From Triparma columacea (taxonomy: Eukaryota; Sar; Bolidophyceae; Parmales; Triparmaceae): a stretch of 25,125 nucleotides of DNA. Below are positions 1-10,328 of the stretch, piece after piece. Location of the stretch: positions 32,054-57,178 of the forward strand of contig BRYA01000295.1 in NCBI GenBank assembly GCA_030267965.1, given 5' to 3'. Numbering within the stretch: the stretch's first letter is position 1; each line of letters starts with the position of its first letter. A program made the translations under genes and the position numbers. Under the pieces are notes generated by a model. The model saw only the letters and a program-made list of their open reading frames with translations, ran no database searches and was not told the DNA's origin.

Positions 1-3000
1 TTCTGGAATCTGCTACTACCTCCAACAACCCCACTATCCCCCCCCCCCCCCATCCCACCCTGTACGACGCTTACCCCCCCCCTTTTAGCGCTGTAGTTGT
101 CCCTCTCCCTGTCCTTCTCGAACCCCGCCAGCGGCCTCATCCTACTGTTGTAAGCAGAGACCCCCCCACCTCCTTGCCTTCCTCCGACGTTACGGGACGA
201 CCCGCCCCCTCCCCCGCCACCCCCCTGTTCGATCATGAACCCGTTAACCTTAGCCCTCCCCTGACCCCTCCCTCCCTTGTCCTTCTCCCTGTCCTTAACC
301 TCCTTGCTCAAGCTGTCCCCCTCCTCCGTATCCTTGACTCCCTTCGCCGACGACGGTCTCTCCCTTGCAGACGACGCCTCAGCGTCTGCCCTCTTTATCA
401 TCTGCATAGCGTGCCTAGCCGCAGCCATCCTCTCGCTCCTGTCCCTAGCCGCCTTCCTCTCCGCCGCCTGCCTTAGTAAGTTCGCCGCCTTCTCCCTCTG
501 CATAGGGTTGGGCATGTAGTAGTCAAGCAAAGTGTCTATCAAAGCCCTCCCGCTCTCCGCCAAATGGCTCGTGTTAAAGTGCACGTCCTTAAGCGGTCCG
601 AAGTCCGCCCCGCAGAACGTAGCCTCGAGCGTGTAAGCGTTCTGTATACCGAGCTCCTTGCTTACTACGACACGACCGGTACCGTCGCGACCCTTCTTTA
701 CGGCGAAACAGCAGTCGGCGAAGGACACGTACTTCCTGCCGAACTGGTTCCAGCTTAGGAGCTTGGGGAAAACCCTGACGGTGGGCTTGGGCTTGCGCTT
801 GTCGTCGCAACCGTACATGAAGGTGTTCATCTTCCTGCTGTGGCCGTGTAAATCTACGAACATTGAAACGTCGTAGGTTGTCTTGAGGTCGCGGATAAGG
901 TTCTTCCAGTGGCATATGCTCGGGTGTTCAATCTTGCTAGGACGTTTCCAGCACCTGTTCAAGTCCACACCGCTTAAGTTCACCCTGTTGTTCCCGAATA
1001 TCACACCGTCAGGGTTCAACATAGGCACAATCTTGAAGACAAACAGGCTCCTCAACAGCGCAGCCTGCTCGCTCTCGCTAGTCAGAAACTCCAGCACTCC
1101 CTTCATCATCCAGCTCGCCCCAACCTCCCCCGGGTGAACCCTCGCGCTAAGCGCAATGCATTTCCTCTTCCCGCTCGCCTGGCTTATAAGCTGCGACTCC
1201 TCAACCCCGAACGTCCCCGTCTCCTTGTTCTCAGTGCTAGCGAAGTCTGCTATCGTTAGGATGTCCACGTCGTGACCACCTACTGACTTACAGAGTAGCT
1301 TCCTCCTCATGTGACGGCTCGTTCGAGCGGAACTTAGAAGGGAGGAGAGGTGCCACTTGTAGTCACTGTAGGTGTAAGGGTAACTGTGAGCGATCAAGTA
1401 GGTGTCACCGGGGTTGTGGAAGTCTATGGTGAAAGTTAAGGAGTAGTACTTATTGTCCGTCTCTGAGCCGGTTGCGGAATCAAGCCTGTAAGATTAGATG
1501 GGTCAGCAAGTGTTTAGGAGTAGGGCGGCGGGGGGCGATAGAGGGGGGGGCGATAGATAACTCTCAAAAAAAATTAACTTCACTCACCTCATCCACCTGT
1601 TCTGGTAGTACCCGATCGTTCCTGGGACCCCCGTCCTCACCCAACCCACGGGAGGTGAGCTCATTGAGTCTTGGCTCGAGTACATGACCGGTCGCATCCC
1701 GAAATTGAACAGCGAGTCGTTCTTCAGCATGTTAATAACGTTGAACTTAACCCTGCTCAAACAGCTCGCATCCGGGTTGTCCTCCTTGTTCTTCTTCTGA
1801 ACCTTCGTGTGTGTGTTAGCGACCGCAAAGTAGAACCACTGGTTGTGCCCCACAGCGCTGTGCAAATCAGGCCGGACGAACAAGTCGTACTCGGCGGGAC
1901 CGATCTGGACGGCCTGGTACAAGTTACCGCTCTCGAAGCACGCGTCGAAGCTGAGGGAGTGAGGGTAATACTGCGGCTCGTAGTTCTCTGGCAAGTTGTA
2001 GGGAAACCTCATGATTTCGCGGCTCTGAATCTGGGACCCAGCAGCGGTCCCCCCCCTGTAAACGAGGAGAGGTTTCTCGGGGAGCTGCCCCCCGCTCACT
2101 GAGTACTCCGCCTCGTTGACGTAGCAGGAGCGGCCTGTGTGGATCATCTCCAGCTCGTTGGGTGAGAACTGGTGCAGCTGCTTTATCTTGGCGCCCGGGT
2201 CGTGCAGTGGGTGCACGGGCAGGTCGCGATCGGCCAGCCGTGCTGACTGTGGCGCCTTATTTCCGGGCGCGTGGTTGCAGGTGCACTTCCGAGTGAACTG
2301 TAGGAACTTGGGGCTGTCGTTTTTATTCGACTTCCTCTTCGACGGGCTCCGCGACTTCTTCGAGCCTCCAGACTTCCTCAGACTCGCGCTGCTGCTGTCC
2401 CTCGCCATTCTGCTGCTCGACTCCAACTTTCCCTCCTTTTGGGCCCTCTCCCCACCTTGAACTCCCCCCACCTTGGATTCATCTCCCTTCAAATGGTCCA
2501 CGATTACTTTCCCCTTGACCTGAGTGACTATCGGAGGGGGTGGCTGGGTAACCTGTGATGAGCGGTAGGAAGCTGGGTCAGATGGAGTCATATTCAAGGA
2601 CAACCCCCTCACTTCGCTCCTCGCCCCGCCTTACCTTCACCGCAACGTTCTTCGCCGCCTGTTCCGCGGCCTCTGACATTTCGGCCTCCTGTGTGGCAGG
2701 AACGAGAAGGTTGAGGACCTTCTCGAGCTCGACGTAGACTGCCCTCAAGTGGGAAGTTTGACTTGAGACTGCCTCCCCGGTGTCTTGCCCTACATCGTCA
2801 GTAGACGAGTCCGACAGCTTCGAGGAGGGGTCGGGTTTAGGGAGCGACTCGAAGAGGCTCGTGCAAACGTCCTTTGCGCTGACAACATCAAGAACGGATT
2901 TCTTTCCTGCCGGGCTCCCCGGGGGAGGAAACAAAACAACGCCCTTGCCTTGGCGTGACCTCGACTTGAGTAAAACCTGCAAGAAATGGGCCATGTGGAG

Positions 3001-4770
3001 GACGGAAGTTGCGCGATCCTGGTTCCAGAAGGAAGTGGTGGGGGACGAGGGAGCCGCAATCTTTGACCCAACTAGGAGGTCGCCCCCCTCATCGTCCCTC
3101 TTCTTCGAGGCGGGAAGCTCCCTAACCAGCATGCTAGCCCAAACGAGGGTAACTCTACCTGCGTCCTTCTCCCATCCCACGTCTTCCCCCTCCTCCTTCC
3201 CACCCTCATTGCTCTTCATATTCTCGAGAGATTGGAGGGTATTGGTGAGAGTTGCAAACACAGCAGCCACAAGTTCCATGTCGTTTGGGCGTGCTTTGAG
3301 GCAGCTAAGTACCCCAGCGATTGACTTGGAGATTGCCGACTTTCCCCCAACCACGCTCAACCTGGCCCCCGGCCGACCCCTGACTCTCCTTCCTAGGCTC
3401 TTGAGAAGGGTCGCACAGGAATCCGTAATGTCCCTTGCCTGGGAGTGAATCGATGCTGCAGCAAGAATCTGTCCTACCGACTCCGAAGCGTCGATCCAAG
3501 CCAGAAGGGCTCTAAACCTGCTCAAGTTTACCATGCTCCTCACGCAGGCTCTCACAATGTCCTTCCTCGCCCCGTGTTTCTGAATTACTGTGATGACAGC
3601 GCTCAGGTTGTTTATGGTGCTCCTAAGGAGAAGAGAAGAGAGGGATGGTGAGGGGGGGAAGAGGTTGAGGGGGGGAACAGGTTCAACCGCTAACGCAAAC
3701 ACCTTCTCCCGTCGTTCCGTTCTTCGCCCTCACCTGCTCCTCGTCAAGGTGCCTCTTGCCTTGTCCTTGTCCTTGTCCTGAACGATCATGTTACCATTGC
3801 TGTCGTACACGGGGGGCATAATCAATTGACTCTCGATGTCGACCGGGTGCTTGGCGTTGCCAACGGCGTCGGGGTGAGTGATGGAGTACAAAATATGGCA
3901 GGCAGCCGCAATCGTCTCTACCTCGTGCTGCTGTTCCTTAAGAACGAAGAGCATCAGAGGTACCCCCCCTCTCTCGGCAATCTCCCTGGCAACGGGACTT
4001 TCCTGGAGCATGCGCAGAAGCACTACGGCGGCAACCCGGTGAAGGTCCAAATGGTTAGGATGCGCTCGGAGAGTAGGAAGGAGGACCTTGACACCATCGG
4101 CGGCTGATATTTTCGCTCCCTGGCCCTGTGAGTCACTCAGTATAGCGAGGGCGTGGCAGCCACTCTTGACGAGCTCGCCCTTTCCTCTGTGCTCATGAAT
4201 GGACTCGAGAATCAGGGAGATTGCCCCAGTCTCAGAAACTTCTCTGGCGTTCCTATCGTTGCCTACGATGAGGGAGGCGAGGGCGTCGAATATGAAAGGC
4301 AGGAGGATCCCGTTTGACTTGTGCCTCCTGAGCGCCTCCAAGATGCAGCTGATGCCGCCGTGAGCTGCGATTAAGGATTGGTTGTGCGTGTTCTGGCACA
4401 TGTTGCTCAACGCGCCACAGCTGCTCTTAAGGAGGTCAGCACTACCGGCGTGCATCCTCATCCCCTTGATTATCACGGGGATGCCCCCCTGCCGACCAAT
4501 CACCTCCTTCACAAGATTGTTGTTGAAGGCCAAACTCCAAATCAAATCGCACGCGGCCTCCTGTAGGCCAGAGTTCGATATGTGGGTATTCATCACACTC
4601 GTCAGCAGCCTGATGCCGTCCCTGGCGATGAGGAGCTTGTTCGCCTCGTCCCTGGAGAGGATGGCGAGGACTCCGCAACATGTCTTCAGAGAGTCCACAT
4701 GGGCAAGGTTTTCCTGCATGCGCTGGAGAATCTCGTGGACTCGGGAAGAAGGGGAGTGAGAGTGAGACAT
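1..4770 (-). CDS. CCP1: ARM-repeat cytosolic carboxypeptidase (CCP1/Nna1-type tubulin deglutamylase), C-terminus off the left edge
   Basis: Exons, in coding order, are 4770-3734, 3622-2635, 2552-1588 and 1485-1. The three introns are GT-AG (111, 82 and 102 bp) and all phases match. At least 1491 residues are present, with no stop before the edge. Residues 1 to about 340 are armadillo/HEAT-like helical repeats. A Ser/Lys-rich linker follows, then the CCP N-domain (about 740-995) and the M14 peptidase domain. The peptidase motifs are complete: HPGE at 1114-1117, the Asn-Arg pair at 1173-1174 (DLNRCW), DLHGHS at about 1208-1213 and the catalytic Glu at 1284 in TLEATF. Established knowledge: this ARM plus CCP order is that of animal AGTPBP1/CCP1, which removes glutamates from tubulin tails in cilia and the cytosol. 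Beyond the catalytic core lie an Arg/Ala/Glu coiled coil and a Gly-rich tail, including a Gly run coded by the poly-C tract at 39-50. The start is the first ATG of the ARM exon. Deglutamylation of tubulin is inferred from the family. Confidence 0.94.
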
Positions 4771-5384
4771 TTGAAAGGGGGTCTGGCAGGATCTAGTTTC
4801 AACCTTGGTTTAAGGATGTTGCGATGGGTTGTCGAATTTATGAATTAGGATGAAGGGGAAGGAGGGGGATTTGCGGAGGATTATGGTATCCAGCGTTCGA
4901 TATTGGGGTACAAATTATCGGTGGGGCGTGCTGGGGCGTGTTGTTCCACGATCAACAGGCCTTCCTGCCGTTTCTCGTTCTAACTGTGTTTGAGCCTGTG
5001 CCACCCCAAGTTCACCAAGGAGAAAAAGGCAGGTGTGGGTATTTGGCTTTGTTATGATAGGTAACCTACTCCTGTAATCGATTTTTTTTGCTTTAGTGAG
5101 TCTCATGGTATTCCTGTTCAGATCTGTAAAGGGCGTCGCCAATCAATGAAGGGAACATAGATGTCTCGCATGATGAACTGTCAAAAGTGCCAATAACAGT
5201 GCGCTGAGCGTTCCAATAGATACGTCCCGCTCGAAAGCACATCAATATATCCCGACAGTGAAAAAAAAACGTTTTGTCCTCCAAAAGCCTTCCTGAAACA
5301 TCAACAATGAATGTCATAATTTTCGACAAAACACAAAACACCAGGAACAAAGGCTGTTCCAGGTTATTAAAAATAAGCTGTTGA
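4771..5384. other. 614-bp divergent intergenic region
   Basis: This stretch separates the start codons of the carboxypeptidase (-) and the zinc-finger gene (+), so it should hold both promoters and 5' leaders. It is visibly more AT-rich than the flanking exons and carries a T-run near 5082-5089 and an A-run near 5262-5270. No open frame in it resembles a protein, and I see no tRNA or repeat. Confidence 0.6.
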
Positions 5385-7256
<1,872 letters not shown>

Positions 7257-7295
7257 AAACTCTTTCTCATTTCTCAAAACAAACATATACTTCTT

Positions 7296-8118
7296 TCACC
7301 GATTGCTCGATCCAATATCGGTGCTGAATATTGTGTCCCGCAACGCCACTGTCGTCGCTCTCACCTCCGACGTCCCCTTCTCAATGTTCTCCGTTGCCCA
7401 CCTCCTCCCCTCCTCCCCCCATCTCTCCACCTCGTCCCTCGTTACCGCCAGTGCCTTCATCTGCCGCCGACGCAGTTCCTCGATTTTGGTCAATGTGCCT
7501 TTGTTCGTCTCCTTATACCTGTTCTTCTCTTCATAGATGGAAACCAGTTGTTTTCTGAGGTTGTCACTGTATTCTGCCAGCTTCATCTTAGAGATAAGGA
7601 AACTACTCTTTCTCTCCCCCAAAACACCCGTCAAACTCGACTTTCTGGCCGCAAGCACGCTCGCCCTCCTCTTGAGCATCCCCGCGGTCGGCTTCCTCTT
7701 GGCCTGGGCCAACCTGGCAGCGGCCAACTTCCTCTGTCTCCTCTCGTCCTCCCTCTCCCTCCTCCTGACGCCCCCGTACTCCTGCCACTTCTGGAATGTA
7801 ACCGCAATCGTCAGCTTACGCGACTGAGCCTGGATGTTCGCATTTATCCTCTTCCTCATTGCCCTCATTTTCAACTCGGCCTCTGCCAAGCGAAGCGGCG
7901 GCGAGCGAAGCGAGTCGCGGGAGGGGTGGCGTTGAGGGTTAGGATTGTTGCGTAGAAAGTGATGTCGTTGCAGAGGTTTCTTGATTTTTCCCATTCTCAC
8001 CTGCCCTAGTCTTCTTCATTTTCCCCATACAATCATGCCACGCACGAAGAAAATCCCTCAAGATTAACATTTCGTCGGCATCAAGAGCGTCCTGGTGTGA
8101 TTCGCCGTTGTCGCCCAT
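7296..8118 (-). CDS. Small basic coiled-coil protein, weakly Sfi1-repeat-like
   Basis: Exons are 8118-8001 and 7882-7296, with a 118-bp GT-AG intron in phase 1. The product is 234 residues. I do not recognise the family. Two segments have an aromatic-x-x-Trp core followed by basic residues: FLRAWHDCMGKMKK in exon 1 and FQKWQEYGGVRRR in exon 2. These loosely resemble Sfi1/centrin-binding repeats, but two weak copies are not enough to assign it. The middle and C-terminal parts are rich in Arg, Lys, Glu and Ala and look helical. I chose the ATG at 8118 because the open frame continues upstream only to a TTG. The stop is 39 bp from the stop of the convergent zinc-finger gene, so their 3' UTRs probably overlap. 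Confidence 0.72.
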
Positions 8119-8362
8119 ATTGAGAAAGAATAAGGGGAAATAACCGACCCACAACCGGCAAAGGTTTTGGCTGTGGCAAAAAGCTGTGAGAATCCACAAG
8201 TTTGAGAGAAGATATACACAGGTCTACAACGTGTCGACAAGCCAATCCCCCTCCTATATCTACCTTTTGCTGAAGTCACCGACAAAAACTCGTCAGGGTC
8301 CCCAAGTGCAAAAATTCAACCTCCGCCCACACCCACTAAAAGGGATTCTCAAGCCCTTTCCA
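8119..8362. promoter_or_regulatory. 244-bp putative bidirectional promoter
   Basis: This is the space between the divergent ATG codons at 8118 (-) and 8363 (+). The open frame of the + gene runs upstream through it without an ATG (the only earlier start-like codon is a GTG at 8186), so most of it is probably 5' leader and promoter. I see no clear TATA box. Its promoter role is inferred from gene orientation only. Confidence 0.45.
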
Positions 8363-9034
8363 ATGACCTCAGCCTCCTCTTCGATTGTGCCGCCAGAATA
8401 TGTGCAACAGGGCGTCGACCAGAACCAGCTTTCCAATCCTCCCAACAATCCCCTTCTCGTAAAGGAAAGCTCATCATTTGACTCTCTTAATGCTGTCCCA
8501 ACTACGGTCTGCCTCCCAGCCACGTCCCCAACGAACTCGTTGCGTGGTTTCACCCCGACGAGTGAAGGTGGGAGTGACAAGGGGGATTTTTTGTTGTCCG
8601 ATCAGTCACCTGATCCCATGGCATCCCTCCCACTCCCCTCATCTTCCAATTCCTCGGCCCCAGCTTCTAATTCTCCTGCTGGTGCTTCTAAAGCTAAAAC
8701 TGCTATCCCCGCAGCCGCCCCCTCCCAAAATTCCAGTTTTGCTCGGGGAAACTACAAGTGCGGTCGGTGTGGCGTCCCCAAAAAGGGGCACAAATGCCCT
8801 TACAAGCCCCGCCTCAAACGCTCACCTGACGAAACACCACCAGTCACGAAGTCCATTTCCATCCAGTGCGAACTAGGTGATGGGCCTCTGGGTGACCCCA
8901 ATTGGATCAGGAGCCAAGGTACAGCTGCTAGCTACGTAGATCAGGGAGAGACAAAGAAGCAGAAGATGGAGCGAGATGAAGAAGAAATACAATTTGCGGC
9001 TGACATCGCGGCAAAGGCCAAGCAAAAAATGTAG
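8363..9034 (+). CDS. Ser/Pro-rich protein with a compact Cys/His zinc-binding-like motif
   Basis: A single exon of 223 residues starting at the first ATG of the frame. The first half is low-complexity Ser/Pro/Ala. The one ordered-looking element, at about residues 130-150, is a C-x2-C-x6-H-x-C motif (KCGRCGVPKKGHKCPYKP). The spacing differs from the retroviral-type knuckle (C-x2-C-x4-H-x4-C). From memory, similar Cys-Gly-x-Pro-Lys-Lys-Gly-His-x-Cys-Pro motifs occur in algal and oomycete proteins, where I believe they are uncharacterised. Next comes a Lys/Arg-rich stretch, then SISIQCELGDGPLGDPNW, and the C-terminus is charged and helical (KKQKMERDEEE). The protein may bind nucleic acid or another protein in the nucleus, but this is inference. 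It lies 127 bp upstream of the esterase gene on the same strand. Confidence 0.75.
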   Translation: MTSASSSIVPPEYVQQGVDQNQLSNPPNNPLLVKESSSFDSLNAVPTTVCLPATSPTNSLRGFTPTSEGGSDKGDFLLSDQSPDPMASLPLPSSSNSSAPASNSPAGASKAKTAIPAAAPSQNSSFARGNYKCGRCGVPKKGHKCPYKPRLKRSPDETPPVTKSISIQCELGDGPLGDPNWIRSQGTAASYVDQGETKKQKMERDEEEIQFAADIAAKAKQKM

Positions 9035-9055
9035 AATAACAACATTTTACGAGCG

Positions 9056-9064
9056 TATAAAAAG
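9056..9064 (+). promoter_or_regulatory. TATA-like element upstream of the esterase gene
   Basis: The sequence TATAAAAAG lies in the 127-bp gap after the stop of the preceding + gene, about 100 bp before the ATG at 9162. It suits a core promoter for the only same-strand neighbour pair here. A chance match in AT-rich spacer is possible. Confidence 0.35.
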
Positions 9065-9161
9065 AAAATGTGACTGTGTCACGTTGTTTGATTTCGGGTG
9101 CCAAAAAGTGAGAGATGACTTGTTGCTGGGAGTCGTTTTTTCCATTTTCTCCATTTTGAGA

Positions 9162-10241
9162 ATGACTCGTCCCAACCAGCAGATCATCCGCAGCGGTTGG
9201 AGCAGTGCCTACCAATCTGATAAACCAGTTGCTTCTTATCTACCCTCCTCCTCTGTGGTCCCCAAGAAAGCCAAAGTCCCCACCACAAACGTTTCTTCCT
9301 CGACGAACATAGTTCGAAATTCTTCCCCCATAGCCATCCCGCTGACAGGCTCGAGCGACAGTGGCTCGAGCAACAGTGTTGCTGACTCGGAGAATGACTT
9401 TGATCCTAGTCCAACATCTTACGTGCCCATCATCAAGTCCATTTGCAACACACCAAAACAAAGCCCACCTATGACATCCATGAAGGCCCTCGTTCTTACA
9501 ATTGGAGATAGTATAACTCAGCAGGGTTTTAGTACAGCCCATTGTGGCTGGGTGGCCTCCCTTGCCGATTATTACAACCGCTTTGGGGATGTTGTGAATA
9601 GAGGTTTCTCGGGCTACAATTCAAGGTGGATTCTGGAGGGTTTTGACGACCTTATGAAGCACGATTATGGAGATTCGGGGAGAATCTTATCTCATAAGGG
9701 TGTGGGATCAGACAAGTACCTCGTAACTCTCTTCTTGGGGGCTAACGATGCTAGTGATGATATTGGTGCCGGAGGGAAGGTTGGACAGGGGGTCGAGCTG
9801 GACGAATATGAAAGGAATATCAACGGCATTTTGGACAAGCTTGTTGATTCCATCGATAGCGAGAACATCGTTTCTGGGAAGCCTTCCAGATACAACATTA
9901 TTTTGATCACCCCCGGTCCCTGTGACCATACCAAGTGGGCTACCCGCTCGGACGCGCGTGTTTCCAAGTACGCTTCGGCTATCCGATCAATAGGTGCCTC
10001 GCGTGGGATACCCGTAGTCGACCTTTGGAGTTCCGAGGACGGGGTGCCAGCCCTTGATCTTGGTGACCTGGAGGACGGACTTCACTTCAATGCTGGGGGC
10101 AACACCAAGGTATTCCAGAAGCTCCAGGTTGTCATCAAGGCGCAGTACCCGCACCTGATCCCGGAGGACGACGAGAAGGGGATGCCGATGATGGAGATGC
10201 AGGGTCCTCATTGGTCGTTCTGGGCCAACAAGGACGTGTGA
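9162..10241 (+). CDS. IAH1: SGNH/GDSL hydrolase, isoamyl acetate-hydrolysing esterase (IAH1) type
   Basis: A single exon of 359 residues counted from the ATG at 9162. All four SGNH blocks are present: GDSITQQG with nucleophile Ser117; the block II Gly at 151 in RGFSGYNSRW; GAND with Asn195; and the DGLH acid/base pair Asp305 and His308. The ITPGP and VVDLW segments also match the IAH1 branch of the superfamily, whose characterised yeast member hydrolyses short-chain acetate esters. The natural substrate here is unknown. The first 103 residues are Ser/Pro/Lys-rich with no match to the family, so translation could instead begin at the ATG at 9471 (MTSMKALVL), which would give a normal-length enzyme. 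Neither start has an obvious signal peptide, so a cytosolic enzyme is most likely. Confidence 0.92.
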   Translation: MTRPNQQIIRSGWSSAYQSDKPVASYLPSSSVVPKKAKVPTTNVSSSTNIVRNSSPIAIPLTGSSDSGSSNSVADSENDFDPSPTSYVPIIKSICNTPKQSPPMTSMKALVLTIGDSITQQGFSTAHCGWVASLADYYNRFGDVVNRGFSGYNSRWILEGFDDLMKHDYGDSGRILSHKGVGSDKYLVTLFLGANDASDDIGAGGKVGQGVELDEYERNINGILDKLVDSIDSENIVSGKPSRYNIILITPGPCDHTKWATRSDARVSKYASAIRSIGASRGIPVVDLWSSEDGVPALDLGDLEDGLHFNAGGNTKVFQKLQVVIKAQYPHLIPEDDEKGMPMMEMQGPHWSFWANKDV

Positions 10242-10328
10242 AGGGTTGTACTTTTTACGCCAACCCCCCAAAATAACGTTTAGGCGCATTTTTGATGAAA
10301 AAGGCTCATCGTTCGCCCTTGCACTTAT

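Noticed and set aside
589..915. Open frame on the minus strand rich in Arg and Gln
   Set aside because: It is an off-frame shadow of the carboxypeptidase exon, whose true frame carries DLHGHS and TLEATF across the same bases.
2578..2612. Two overlapping minus-strand genes (a separate ARM protein and a separate carboxypeptidase starting at an ATG near 2612)
   Set aside because: A GTAAGG donor at 2634 and a TCACAG acceptor at 2553 join the frames in phase 0, and the ARM-CCP order matches a known family. The overlap is just intron read-through.
8186..8362. N-terminal extension of the Cys/His-motif protein
   Set aside because: The upstream start-like codon is GTG. The first ATG in this eukaryotic frame is at 8363, and the extension looks like a leader.
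8976..9161. Extension of the esterase frame upstream to the ATG at 8976
   Set aside because: It overlaps the 3' end of the preceding gene in another frame and has no family similarity. A TATA-like element and the next ATG at 9162 are better placed.
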